Source: Dinoroseobacter sp.
GTDB taxonomy: Bacteria > Pseudomonadota > Alphaproteobacteria > Rhodobacterales > Rhodobacteraceae
Length of the DNA: 64,000 nt
Reading direction: 5' to 3'
Assembly (NCBI GenBank): GCA_017643385.1
Contig: JAEPNN010000004.1
Location: 236,753 to 300,752 of the forward strand
Both the position numbers and the translations under genes were made by a program. Below the pieces are notes generated by a model. It was not told the origin of the DNA. It ran no database searches and saw only the letters and a program-made list of their open reading frames with translations. Each line of letters begins with the position of its first letter. Positions within the stretch are counted from its first letter, which is position 1. Shown here one piece after another: positions 17,262 through 25,970 of this stretch.

Positions 17262-18125
17262 TCAGAACCATTGCCCCGGCTCCATCAGTCCCAGATCCAT
17301 CAACTGTGGGCTTGACCAGTCAAACTTCACTGAATTGTGCCACCAGAAACTCGGGATTGCATGGCGCGACCCTGGATTGGCTTTCAGCGCTTTCGCCACC
17401 CGGAATGATGTGATCGTGGCTGTCAGGTTGTGATGCCATTCACAAGAAACAGTGTTGTATTCGGGGATCGAAGTTGTGTGATCATTGTAAATGACCAATC
17501 CAGGCTTGGCGCGAACAATACCAACACGATCAATCCGCCGACGGTCCTTTGGGATGTGCTCTTCGAAACGCCAGCGTAAACCCCCATAAAAGTCCCATTG
17601 CCGATCCAACCGTTCGCCATCGGCATCATGCCGATCCTGCGCGTAATATCCGGATTTATCGAAATATGCGTTTGACAGGTCGACACCATTTTTGTGCGAC
17701 GACAGATCCCCCGCATACAAATCAATCGTATAGGTCAGCATCGCATCCCGGCGTTCTTCGGCGTGAAATGCCGTAAGCTCACCTATGCTACGGGTCTCAC
17801 AGAACGGAAAATGCAGGAATTCGGCGTTGTAGCAGTAATGAACCCATCGCCCGGGCATCAATGTGATGGCATGATTAAGCAGACCAAATACAAATTCTGC
17901 CGAAACTCGGTCGGGTGTCAGAACCAACGTCCGTTCGTTTTGTGGGTCTGAAAGCTCCGGCGGCTTTCGAGACACAAGAACAACCTGCGAAAAGCCGAGC
18001 CTAAGCAGGTGATCCAAAGTTTCCAGAACTGCGACACCGTCTTCATCAAAGAGCATCGCAACTGCGCCTTCGGGAAAGCTAGGAACCGATCTGGTCAGTT
18101 TGTCAGAGAACGCTTCGAGTGACAT
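17262..18125 (-). CDS. Hypothetical protein, glycosyltransferase-like neighbourhood of folds (287 aa)
   Basis: I do not recognise this family. The N-terminal part alternates hydrophobic strands and helices (GAVAMLFDEDGVAVLETLDHLLRLG, then FSQVVLVSRKP), which recalls a nucleotide-sugar-binding Rossmann-like fold. The middle part is rich in Tyr, Trp and His (WVHYCYNAEFLHFPFCETRS, WHHNLTATITSF) with several conserved-looking Asp and Arg. There is no signal peptide or membrane segment. A sugar-modifying role is a guess only. It is a single gene between miaB (divergent) and trmB, 42 bp upstream of trmB. Confidence 0.7.
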   Translation of the reverse strand: MSLEAFSDKLTRSVPSFPEGAVAMLFDEDGVAVLETLDHLLRLGFSQVVLVSRKPPELSDPQNERTLVLTPDRVSAEFVFGLLNHAITLMPGRWVHYCYNAEFLHFPFCETRSIGELTAFHAEERRDAMLTYTIDLYAGDLSSHKNGVDLSNAYFDKSGYYAQDRHDADGERLDRQWDFYGGLRWRFEEHIPKDRRRIDRVGIVRAKPGLVIYNDHTTSIPEYNTVSCEWHHNLTATITSFRVAKALKANPGSRHAIPSFWWHNSVKFDWSSPQLMDLGLMEPGQWF

Positions 18126-18256
18126 GTAAGCCAGCTAAGTGATATCATTGACCTCAAGAATGGCAAAGCAGGCCACAGATGCAATCCCCACGATTGCCGT
18201 AGCCCACGGGTTGCGCTACCTAGCGGGCGTTTTCGATCCCTCAAAAGGCCAGTCTC

Positions 18257-19588
18257 ATGTCCGCGCCCAAAAAGCTGTTTGTCAAAACCTATGGCTGCCA
18301 AATGAATGTCTACGACAGCGAACGAATGGCCGAAGCGCTGGGATCAGAAGGATATGTTGCGACAGATACACCTGATGACGCCGACATGATCCTTCTGAAT
18401 ACGTGCCATATTCGTGAAAAGGCCGCTGAGAAGGTCTATTCTGAACTCGGACGCCTGAAACCCCTGAAATCTGCAAAGCCTGATCTGAAGATTGGTGTGG
18501 CAGGGTGTGTCGCGCAGGCAGAGGGCGAAGAAATTACACGCCGACAGCCAGCAGTCGATTTCGTGGTTGGACCGCAAGCCTATCACCGTCTGCCTGACCT
18601 GGTTGCGAAAACAAAAACTGGCGCAAAACCGGTAGAAACCGAGTTTCCCGAAGAAGATAAATTCGAGCATTTGCCCGCACGCCCTGGCGGAACCCTGGCC
18701 CGCCGCGCACCTGCCGCGTTCCTTACAGTGCAGGAAGGCTGCGATAAATTCTGCGCTTTCTGCGTGGTTCCCTATACCCGTGGTGCCGAGGTCAGTCGCC
18801 CCGTGGAACAGGTTTTGAACGAAGCAGGAAACCTAGTCGCACGCGGCGTCAGAGAAATCACGTTACTTGGCCAGAATGTGAATGCCTACCACGGGATTGG
18901 ACCGGACGGAGAGGTTTGGAGCCTGGCTCAATTGATCTGGGCATTAGATAAAATTGAAGGGCTGGCTCGCATCCGCTTTACCACCTCACACCCCAACGAT
19001 ATGAGCGACGATCTGATCGATGCGCACGGGTCCTGTGCCAAGCTGATGCCCTATCTCCATCTGCCCGTTCAGTCGGGCAATGACCGCATCCTCAAGGCGA
19101 TGAACCGCAAGCACACGGGTGAAGCATATATCAAGCTGATCGCCCGCATCCGCGCAGCGCGCCCCGACATCTTGTTATCGGGTGACTTTATCGTGGGCTT
19201 CCCAGGCGAAACGGAAGAAGAGTTTCAAGACACGCTGAAGCTGGTTGAAGCCGTCGGGTACGGACAAGGCTATTCCTTCAAGTATTCTGCGCGCCCCGGA
19301 ACACCTGCGGCAGAGCGCGCTGAGGTTGCCGACGACGTGGCAAGCGAACGTCTGTATCGACTGCAAGCGCTTTTGGGCCAGCAACAGAAGGCCGCACAGG
19401 ATGCAATGGTCGGGCGGGAAGTCTCTGTTCTGTTTGAACGCGCAGGACGCCAGACCGGGCAATGGGTCGGAAAATCCGAGTATTTGCATGCCGTTCATGT
19501 AACTTCGGACGAGATCCAGCCGGGTGATCTGCGTCGGGTGAGAATCACAGGCAGCGGCACTAACTCTTTGGCAGGCACGCTTATGTAG
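18257..19588 (+). CDS. miaB: tRNA-2-methylthio-N6-dimethylallyladenosine synthase
   Basis: MiaB is a radical-SAM enzyme that adds a methylthio group to i6A37 of tRNAs reading UNN codons. It has three domains. The N-terminal one carries cluster cysteines C14 (YGCQMN), C50 (NTCHIRE) and C84 (VAGCVAQ). The radical-SAM core has C162, C166 and C169 ([16 protein letters not shown]). A C-terminal TRAM domain follows, from about residue 380. The 443-residue length is normal. miaB heads the plus-strand run that leads to phoH, ybeY, corC and lnt, a common alphaproteobacterial grouping, though the OmpA/lipoprotein pair is inserted here. Confidence 0.97.
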   Translation: MSAPKKLFVKTYGCQMNVYDSERMAEALGSEGYVATDTPDDADMILLNTCHIREKAAEKVYSELGRLKPLKSAKPDLKIGVAGCVAQAEGEEITRRQPAVDFVVGPQAYHRLPDLVAKTKTGAKPVETEFPEEDKFEHLPARPGGTLARRAPAAFLTVQEGCDKFCAFCVVPYTRGAEVSRPVEQVLNEAGNLVARGVREITLLGQNVNAYHGIGPDGEVWSLAQLIWALDKIEGLARIRFTTSHPNDMSDDLIDAHGSCAKLMPYLHLPVQSGNDRILKAMNRKHTGEAYIKLIARIRAARPDILLSGDFIVGFPGETEEEFQDTLKLVEAVGYGQGYSFKYSARPGTPAAERAEVADDVASERLYRLQALLGQQQKAAQDAMVGREVSVLFERAGRQTGQWVGKSEYLHAVHVTSDEIQPGDLRRVRITGSGTNSLAGTLM

Positions 19589-19826
19589 TGCTACAAAGTC
19601 TTGTTTTGAGCTGTTGATGAACCACAAAATGTTGGTGAAAGCCTTTTGAAGTCAGTGCCTCAAGCAAAAACCTCTCTGTGGATAACTCTGGCAACTACTA
19701 TGGGTTGCAAAATATGCTTTGATCCACCGCCAAATTTTGTAAGAATAACTACATACTGGGGGAGCGCTTCGGGGCACCGCAACCGATGGCGTTTCAAAAG
19801 CAGACAATAAAAGACAGGAGACGGAT

Positions 19827-20378
19827 GTGATTAAGTTATCCGCCCGTATGTGCGCTACAGTTGCTGCGCTCGGGCTTATACTGATTACAGGTATGACCTC
19901 CGCTGAAGCGCAGCAGCAAGGTCAGCGGTATGTTCCAACGATTTGGGTCGACCCTGACGGATGTGAGCATTGGGTGATGGATGACGGTGTGGAAGGCTAC
20001 ATGACACCTCATGTTAATCGCCAAGGCATCCCGGTCTGCCGCCGATTTGAATCCTGTGCTGTTATGAATTCCGACCAGCTCTTTGCCACAGACAGCTATC
20101 GGATCAACCACGCCAACAAGCAGCGTCTTGCTAACTTTTTTGCTCAGGCGGGTGCCACCAGCTACATCATTGTGGGTCATACAGACAGCCGTGCCAGTGA
20201 TGCCTACAACATGCGTCTCAGTTATAACCGCGCGAATGCTGTAGCATCCGTCGCCGCACAGGTCGGCGCGCGGATCGCTGATGTCCGCGGGATGGGCGAA
20301 CGTGCACCTGTGGCCTCGAACGCGACAGCCGCTGGAATGCAGCAAAACCGCCGCGTTGAAATCATCTGCATACGCTAG
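19827..20378 (+). CDS. OmpA-family outer-membrane / peptidoglycan-binding protein
   Basis: A signal peptide covers about residues 1-28 (cleavage near AEA-QQQ). A short module follows at residues 39-71, IWVDPDGCEHWVMDDGVEGY onward to PVC. Residues about 85-183 form an OmpA C-terminal domain with IIVGHTDSRASDAYNMRLS..RA and the terminal QNRRVEI, whose Asp and Arg bind diaminopimelate. There is no beta-barrel, so it is a periplasmic or surface protein anchored to peptidoglycan. The GTG start at 19827 has AGGAG upstream. The same short module recurs in the next gene 12 bp downstream, so the two probably act together. Confidence 0.85.
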   Translation: MIKLSARMCATVAALGLILITGMTSAEAQQQGQRYVPTIWVDPDGCEHWVMDDGVEGYMTPHVNRQGIPVCRRFESCAVMNSDQLFATDSYRINHANKQRLANFFAQAGATSYIIVGHTDSRASDAYNMRLSYNRANAVASVAAQVGARIADVRGMGERAPVASNATAAGMQQNRRVEIICIR

Positions 20379-20389
20379 GGGTTCGGGAC

Positions 20390-20686
20390 ATGAAGAATAC
20401 AAAACTGATTGCCCTTGTTGCTGGAACGCTAGCGCTTGCAGGGTGTGATGAGAAAATCGATAAAACAGTGGACCGCTGGTTTGACTCCAAGGATCTGAGC
20501 CAGCTGCAGGCCGGCATATGGATCGACCCAAACGGGTGTGATCACTGGATCATCGACGATGGCGTAGAAGGCTACCTTTCACAACGGCTGGATCGATACG
20601 GTAAACCCGTTTGTTCCGGTGCTGCGGCACCCAACACCGCGATCGGTGACTTCAAAGGCGGCAGTGCGTTTCCAGATCCAATCTGA
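20390..20686 (+). CDS. Small lipoprotein sharing a module with the upstream OmpA protein
   Basis: The 98-residue protein has a lipoprotein signal with lipobox LAGC (Cys19). Residues 43-75 read IWIDPNGCDHWIIDDGVEGY onward to GKPVC, nearly the same as residues 39-71 of the upstream OmpA-family protein, with both cysteines in the same places. The family is not otherwise known to me. The two cysteines may form a disulfide in the periplasm. It is 12 bp behind the OmpA gene and followed by a terminator hairpin, so the two form a bicistronic unit. Confidence 0.75.
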   Translation: MKNTKLIALVAGTLALAGCDEKIDKTVDRWFDSKDLSQLQAGIWIDPNGCDHWIIDDGVEGYLSQRLDRYGKPVCSGAAAPNTAIGDFKGGSAFPDPI

Positions 20687-20718
20687 TGCCATCGTCGCTT
20701 AATGCGTTAAAAGTTTCC

Positions 20719-20745
20719 GGGCCGTGCATTTCTCATGCGCGGCCC
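20719..20745 (+). terminator. Terminator-like hairpin after the OmpA/lipoprotein unit
   Basis: GGGCCGTGCAT and ATGCGCGGCCC form an 11-bp stem (one T-G pair) with a 5-base loop, followed by TTGCATTTCT. It lies 33 bp after the lipoprotein stop and would separate this pair from phoH. Confidence 0.6.
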
Positions 20746-20865
20746 TTGCATTTCTGGGCGATTCTTACGCAACACTATCCCTTTAGCGTGACTTTCCCTC
20801 AACAAAGGGTTGCCCCAGTCGCTCACCCATTGCACCGTTAGTTCAAATCAAGACGGAGTCCCCAT

Positions 20866-21894
20866 TTGGCGATCATGCCCCTGCCCCCGCTAAACGCGGA
20901 AGCCCCACCCCCAGAACGGGTCGTCGAATTTCCAGATACGCAGAATCTGAACCGATACCTGATAGACCTGTGCGGCGAATTTGATCGCAATCTTGCCCAG
21001 ATTGAGCACCAACTCGCAGTACAGATCACAAGGCGAGGGAACATACTCGGCATTCATGGCGATGCAGAAGCCCAAGTACAGGCTGAGGCCGTGTTACATG
21101 CCCTCTATCAACGTGTTGAGGCGGGAAGATCCATTGAACCGGGCGATATCGATGGAATGATCCGACTGGATGATTCAGGGGAAAATACGGGCAGCCGCGC
21201 GGGCGATCAGATGGAGATGTTCAAAGGCGGGCGGCTGGAACTCCGCACACGTAAGAAAGTCATCGAACCGCGCACGCAAGCTCAGAAAGCCTATGTCAGC
21301 GCGCTTTTGCAAAATGAATTGGGCTTCGGGATCGGTCCAGCAGGTACCGGGAAAACGTACCTAGCGGTTGCTGTAGGCGTATCAATGTTCCTAGGGGGAC
21401 AGGTCGACAAGATTATCCTGTCACGACCTGCAGTTGAAGCCGGAGAGCGGTTGGGTTTCTTGCCCGGCGACATGAAGGACAAGGTCGATCCTTATATGCA
21501 GCCACTCTACGACGCTCTGAACGATTTCCTTCCAGGAAAGCAAATGGCCAAACTTCTGGAGGACAAGCGGATCGAGATCGCCCCGCTGGCCTTCATGAGG
21601 GGCCGAACCTTGTCGAACGCATTTGTCGTACTGGATGAAGCGCAGAATGCCACGACGATGCAAATGAAGATGTTCCTGACCCGACTTGGGGAAGGATCAC
21701 GCATGGTGATTACTGGAGATCGGTCGCAGGTGGACCTGCCACGTGGCGTGAAATCGGGCCTGCGGGATGCAGAGGCGATCTTGAAGGGCGTGAATGGAGT
21801 CAGCTTCTCGTATTTCTCGGCCAAAGACGTGGTGCGTCACCCGCTTGTTGCCAAGATCATCGAAGCGTATGACGCTGCGGATGCTGAAACCTGA
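20866..21894 (+). CDS. PhoH-family ATPase
   Basis: This 342-residue P-loop protein carries Walker A in GIGPAGTGKTYLA (about residue 158) and Walker B in VVLDEAQN, both set as in PhoH/PhoL. The N-terminal third resembles a KH-like nucleic-acid-binding segment (RRGNILGIHGD). PhoH-like proteins sit next to YbeY and are thought to act in RNA metabolism; the exact reaction is not settled. A TTG at 20866 is favoured because GGAG lies 7 bp in front; an ATG three codons later (20875) is the alternative. The next gene is an inserted kinase, then ybeY. Confidence 0.9.
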   Translation: MAIMPLPPLNAEAPPPERVVEFPDTQNLNRYLIDLCGEFDRNLAQIEHQLAVQITRRGNILGIHGDAEAQVQAEAVLHALYQRVEAGRSIEPGDIDGMIRLDDSGENTGSRAGDQMEMFKGGRLELRTRKKVIEPRTQAQKAYVSALLQNELGFGIGPAGTGKTYLAVAVGVSMFLGGQVDKIILSRPAVEAGERLGFLPGDMKDKVDPYMQPLYDALNDFLPGKQMAKLLEDKRIEIAPLAFMRGRTLSNAFVVLDEAQNATTMQMKMFLTRLGEGSRMVITGDRSQVDLPRGVKSGLRDAEAILKGVNGVSFSYFSAKDVVRHPLVAKIIEAYDAADAET

Positions 21895-21903
21895 TCCAAA
21901 TAA

Positions 21904-22947
21904 ATGACCTTGCCGATTCCCGATGGACCGGATGCGCTTTCAGCCGGCTGGTTGAGTGCCGTACTTGGCGCCCCAATACGCGAGGTTGAAGTTACTCGGA
22001 TAGGTCAGAACGAAGGCTTCATGGGCGGCGCGCTTTATCGGTTGTCACTGCCAAATCAAACGCTCGTGGCAAAGCTGTCGCCTGCAGAAGCAAAAATGCG
22101 TTCAAGACTAGCGGCTGCGAATGCCCGTGAGGTTGCTTTCTACACATCTTGGGCAGATGGCTTGCCAGTTCCAGACACGCGCTACGCCGCTTGTGATGCG
22201 CAAACCGGTGCCAGCGTTGTTCTGATGGAAGATCTTGGCGCTGCGCGCGCTGTTCCCTTCGTGAACGGGCTCCGGGAGAAGGATGTAACCACCGTCCTGA
22301 CTTCACTGGCCCGGACCCACGCCAAATGGTGGAACAAGCCAGAGGTGGCAACACTTAGCGGTGTGAATGCTTTGAAGGATTTCGTCTTCGCTGACCATTG
22401 GGCAAACTACCCTACTGCCTTACGCGAATTGCTACCGGATATGGCGCTCAGCAGGGGCTTTCTGAAACTTGGTGAATATGTAGCCGAGCACGCGACCGAG
22501 GTGTTCTCGCAAATGCAAGAGCGCGGTCCGCTAACCTTGCTTCATCGCGACCTCCAGATGGATAACATCTTGTTTGACGCGGATGGCAGAGCGCTCTTTA
22601 TCGACTGGCAGTTCTTAGGGAAAGGGCGCGGAACATGGGACGTCAGCTATTTCCTGGTTTCGTCGGTCGAACCTAAACTGCGTCGGGCACAAGAAAGGCA
22701 CTGGATCAGCGCCTATCATAACATGTTGCTGCAACAGGGAGTAACTGGATATACAGCCGGGACGTGCTGGGAGGACTACCTTAAGTCAGTCATTGCAAAA
22801 CTGTTCGTGACGGTCATTGCAACGGTCGAGCTAGACAACTCCACAGACCACAAGCGCGCTTATCGTCGAGCAGATTTGACTAGGCTGCTTGCTTTCATCG
22901 AAGATCACAACCTGACACCCGCAATATGGGAACGGACGCATGATTGA
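21904..22947 (+). CDS. Phosphotransferase (APH / EcKinase-like fold)
   Basis: The 347-residue protein has the aminoglycoside-phosphotransferase kinase fold. Lys57 (LVAKLSP) is the ATP lysine. H214-R-D216-x4-N221 (LLHRDLQMDNILFD) is the catalytic loop, and Asp234 (LFIDWQFLGKGRGTWDVSYF) is the metal-binding Asp. The WDVSYF stretch is typical of the CHK/EcKinase-like branch that phosphorylates small alcohols. Substrate is unknown and antibiotic resistance is not implied. The gene lies 9 bp after phoH, and its last 8 bp overlap ybeY, so it is built into the phoH-ybeY operon. Confidence 0.85.
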   Translation: MTLPIPDGPDALSAGWLSAVLGAPIREVEVTRIGQNEGFMGGALYRLSLPNQTLVAKLSPAEAKMRSRLAAANAREVAFYTSWADGLPVPDTRYAACDAQTGASVVLMEDLGAARAVPFVNGLREKDVTTVLTSLARTHAKWWNKPEVATLSGVNALKDFVFADHWANYPTALRELLPDMALSRGFLKLGEYVAEHATEVFSQMQERGPLTLLHRDLQMDNILFDADGRALFIDWQFLGKGRGTWDVSYFLVSSVEPKLRRAQERHWISAYHNMLLQQGVTGYTAGTCWEDYLKSVIAKLFVTVIATVELDNSTDHKRAYRRADLTRLLAFIEDHNLTPAIWERTHD

Positions 22948-23419
22948 TGTGATCGTTGAAAGCGAGACTTGGGATGAAGACGCTTTGATGAGTTTGGCCA
23001 ACACTGCAATCGGCGCCACCCTCGCCCATCTCGATCTGGATGCGCGGTCTTTTGAGATCGCACTGCTTGCTTGCGATGATGCGCGCATTGCGGAGCTAAA
23101 CGGTGATTTCCGCGCCAAGCCGACACCCACCAATGTGTTGAGCTGGCCAAGCGAAGAGCGCTCACCGGATATTCCGGGAACCCATCCAGAAGCACCAGAC
23201 GATATAGAATTGGGAGATATCGCAATCGCATTTGAGACCTGTACCCGTGAAGCAGAGACTCAAAACAAGCCATTTGAGGCCCATGTCAGCCACCTTTTGG
23301 TGCACGGAACCCTGCATTTGTTGGGTTATGACCACATAAATGACGCAGATGCCTTGCTAATGGAGCAATTAGAACGCGAAATACTTGGCAAAATGGGAAT
23401 TCCAGACCCATATGTATGA
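22940..23419 (+). CDS. ybeY: Endoribonuclease YbeY (rRNA maturation)
   Basis: YbeY is a zinc-dependent single-strand RNase needed for 16S rRNA 3'-end maturation and ribosome quality control. The metal motif H-x3-H-x5-H is present as His122, His126 and His132 in LLVHGTLHLLGYDH. PTNVLSWPS and ELGDIAIAFET are further family blocks. Length 159 is normal. Translation probably re-starts from the upstream kinase gene, whose end overlaps this start by 8 bp. corC and lnt follow, as in many proteobacteria. Confidence 0.96.
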   Translation: MIDVIVESETWDEDALMSLANTAIGATLAHLDLDARSFEIALLACDDARIAELNGDFRAKPTPTNVLSWPSEERSPDIPGTHPEAPDDIELGDIAIAFETCTREAETQNKPFEAHVSHLLVHGTLHLLGYDHINDADALLMEQLEREILGKMGIPDPYV

Positions 23420-23461
23420 CATCCGCTTGCTTGCAAGCGGCCCGACAACCGGAAAGGACCG

Positions 23462-24367
23462 ATGGGCGAAAGCATAGAACCGCCGTCTGGCGCAGCGCAG
23501 GGCGCGCACGATCAGACAGAAACAAAACCGATCCATAAACAGGACGGTTTGTTCACGCGACTGAGGCACGCGATTTGGGCGCCTCAACACGCACCATCGA
23601 ACATCCACGATGCTTCGGACCAAACGCCGCGTCCAGTTGCTGGCGTTATCGGCATGGGCAACCTCCGGCGAATGCGCGTTGAGGACGTCGCAGTTCCGCG
23701 AGCTGAGATTGAAGCCGTGGCATCTGACATCAAGCTTCCTGAGCTCGTCGAAGTGTTTCAGGAAACAGGACTCACGCGACTTCCTGTGTTTTCGCGAACC
23801 TTGGATACGCCAATTGGTTTGGTTCACCTAAAGGACCTTGCACTGAATTACGGGTTTAACGGGAAAACGGCCCGCTTCAGCCTCAAAGGAATGGTGCGCC
23901 CGCTGCTTTTTGTCCCGCCGTCGATGCCAATCGGCGTGCTTTTACAAAAAATGCAAACGGAACGAATGCACATGGCGCTGGTCATTGACGAGTATGGCGG
24001 CGTCGACGGGCTTGTGACCATCGAGGATCTTATCGAACAGGTCGTCGGCGAAATCGAAGACGAGCATGACGAGCCAGAGGATCAGCTTTGGGCCTTGGAA
24101 AAACCCGGGTGTTATCTTGTACAGGCACGCGCACCGCTTGATGAACTGACTGAGGAATTAGGACTTCAACTGAGCGCTGAAGAAACAGACGAAGAAGTTG
24201 ACACCCTCGGCGGGCTTGTCTTCGTGTTGCTTGGCCGGGTGCCTGCGAGGGGCGAAGTGGTTCCGCATATCAGCGGTGCCCAGTTCGAAATTGTCGATGC
24301 CGACCCGCGCAACATCAAACGCATTCGCGTGCGCTTGCCTGGGCCTGCTGCCGCAGCCGCTGAATAA
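23462..24367 (+). CDS. CorC/HlyC-type CBS-domain protein
   Basis: The 301-residue cytoplasmic protein has a variable N-terminus. Two CBS domains follow (about residues 75-135 and 140-195); MRVEDVAVPRAEIEAV opens the first, and LVIDEYGGVDGLVTIEDLIEQVVGEIEDEHD closes the second. A C-terminal transporter-associated CorC_HlyC domain (about 210-295) ends it. In E. coli CorC is linked to magnesium and cobalt efflux; older 'hemolysin' names are misleading. Membrane segments are absent, so it would act as a soluble partner. It lies between ybeY and lnt, a conserved order. Confidence 0.9.
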   Translation: MGESIEPPSGAAQGAHDQTETKPIHKQDGLFTRLRHAIWAPQHAPSNIHDASDQTPRPVAGVIGMGNLRRMRVEDVAVPRAEIEAVASDIKLPELVEVFQETGLTRLPVFSRTLDTPIGLVHLKDLALNYGFNGKTARFSLKGMVRPLLFVPPSMPIGVLLQKMQTERMHMALVIDEYGGVDGLVTIEDLIEQVVGEIEDEHDEPEDQLWALEKPGCYLVQARAPLDELTEELGLQLSAEETDEEVDTLGGLVFVLLGRVPARGEVVPHISGAQFEIVDADPRNIKRIRVRLPGPAAAAAE

Positions 24368-24372
24368 TAAAG

Positions 24373-25881
24373 ATGCGTGAGACGGTCATTCCTGAGGGAC
24401 CGTGGCCGCATGTGATCCGTCTGCCCATTGCTGCGGCGGCGGGTGCGCTCATGGCACTTGGGCATGCTCCGTTTTCATTTCTCTGGGTCAGCCTTGCTGG
24501 TCTTATGGTGTTTTTTGCTGCCGTGATGCGCGCAAGCACCGCGTCCAGCGCAGGCTGGACTGCCTGGATTGGTGGCGTGTTTTACTTTGGCGTGACCATG
24601 CATTGGATCGTGGAGCCCTTTCAGGTCGACCCTGATCGACATGCTTGGATGGCTCCGTTTGCGCTGTTCTTCCTCGCTACCGGCTTGGCCTTTTTCTGGG
24701 GAATTGCAGGACGTATCTCAGCCTGGGCTGCAGGGCCTGGCCGCAGGGCCCTCGCCTTTGCACTGGCCCTGAGTATCGTTGAGGTTCTCCGGTCCTTTGT
24801 CTTTACAGGTCTTCCCTGGGGGTTATTGGGTGGTATCTGGATCAACTGGCCGGGTGCCGCATGGCTGGCCTGGATCGGGCCACATGGATTGACCTTCCTC
24901 ACGCTCTTGTTTCCCGCAAGCGTGTTCCTTCTCGCAGGTCCCCTTCCCTATCTGGCGATTGCAATGATTGCGATCGGGCCGGTTGCCTTGACGTTGTCTG
25001 GAGCGCAACAATCGCGCGCGCCTGAAATCCCAGCAGATGCACCTGTAATCAGATTGGTGCAACCAAACGCACCTCAACACCTGAAATGGGATCCAGACTG
25101 GACCCAGGTTTTTTTTGAACGCCAATTGCAGATGACCGCAGCGGAAGGAGATGTTGCTTTAACGGTCTGGCCAGAAACAGCTGTCGCGTTGCGCCTGCCC
25201 GCAGACGCCCCTGTTTTGCGCAGAATTTCCGAGGCCGCCCAAAACCGCCCCGTCATCATTGGTCTGAACCGCTTTCAGGAACGCAAAGCCTACAATACGC
25301 TGAATTTGATTGGGCAAGAGGGAGCGATCACGCAAAGCTATGAAAAGTCTCATCTGGTACCATTCGGGGAATACGTTCCTTTTGGGGATCAGCTTGCCCG
25401 ACTTGGGATTGCAGGGCTGGCTTCGCGTGACGGCTACGGGTTCACCGCAGGCTCTGGACCAGATCTGATTGATCTGGGACCGCTTGGAACTGCGCTGCCG
25501 TTGATCTGTTACGAGGCTATATTTCCGAGCCTTGGACGGGATTTGAGCCGTAGTGCAAATTTCATGCTTCAGATTACAAATGACGCCTGGTTTGGAAATT
25601 TCGCGGGCCCTCAGCAACATCTGGAGATTGCGCGTATGCGCGCGATGGAACGCGGGCTACCTCTCGTCCGAGTGGCCAATACTGGGATCTCCGCTGTCAT
25701 TGATGCACGTGGGCGTATTGTGGCTGGTCTGCCGCTCAATGAAGCAGGATTTATCGACCTCCCCCTGCCACAACGAATAACGCCCACGTTTTATACACAA
25801 TGGGGCGAAATTCCTCTCTATGGTCTCTGGATTTGTGCTGCACTGGCTGCATTTTCGCGCAGGCGTGCTCCGATCGATTGA
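24373..25881 (+). CDS. lnt: Apolipoprotein N-acyltransferase
   Basis: Lnt adds the third acyl chain to the N-terminal cysteine of lipoproteins at the periplasmic face of the inner membrane. The N-terminal 210 residues hold about six hydrophobic segments, and another hydrophobic stretch lies at the C-terminus. The nitrilase domain between them carries the triad Glu268 (VWPETAVAL), Lys325 (YEKSHLVPFGEYVP) and Cys379 (LPLICYEAIFP), closely matching the E. coli positions. Length 502 is normal. The start follows corC by 5 bp and lacks a clear binding site, suggesting coupling. Confidence 0.96.
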   Translation: MRETVIPEGPWPHVIRLPIAAAAGALMALGHAPFSFLWVSLAGLMVFFAAVMRASTASSAGWTAWIGGVFYFGVTMHWIVEPFQVDPDRHAWMAPFALFFLATGLAFFWGIAGRISAWAAGPGRRALAFALALSIVEVLRSFVFTGLPWGLLGGIWINWPGAAWLAWIGPHGLTFLTLLFPASVFLLAGPLPYLAIAMIAIGPVALTLSGAQQSRAPEIPADAPVIRLVQPNAPQHLKWDPDWTQVFFERQLQMTAAEGDVALTVWPETAVALRLPADAPVLRRISEAAQNRPVIIGLNRFQERKAYNTLNLIGQEGAITQSYEKSHLVPFGEYVPFGDQLARLGIAGLASRDGYGFTAGSGPDLIDLGPLGTALPLICYEAIFPSLGRDLSRSANFMLQITNDAWFGNFAGPQQHLEIARMRAMERGLPLVRVANTGISAVIDARGRIVAGLPLNEAGFIDLPLPQRITPTFYTQWGEIPLYGLWICAALAAFSRRRAPID

Positions 25882-25915
25882 CGCGCAAGGCGCACGCGTA
25901 TAGGTGCGGTCCATT

Positions 25916-25965
25916 GTTCCGGCACAACGGCTTCCTGGCGTGTTCGGATGACACTTAATGGAGCA
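25916..25965 (+). ncRNA. SAM/SAH-type riboswitch in the metK leader
   Basis: The leader contains CACAACGGCTTCCTGG followed by CGTG, and ends in AATGGAGCA just before metK. These match the conserved core I recall for the SAM/SAH riboswitch class of Rhodobacterales, found before metK. TCCGGCAC can pair with GTGTTCGGA (one G-T pair, one bulge) to form the stem. The loop bases GCTTCC can pair with GGAGC near the end to form the pseudoknot. GGAGC is also the metK ribosome binding site, so ligand binding would block translation start. Confidence 0.85.
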
Positions 25966-25970
25966 CTTTC

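Noticed and set aside
21904..22947. Aminoglycoside resistance gene
   Set aside because: The kinase fold is shared by many small-molecule kinases; the WDVSYF block and the housekeeping operon context argue against resistance.
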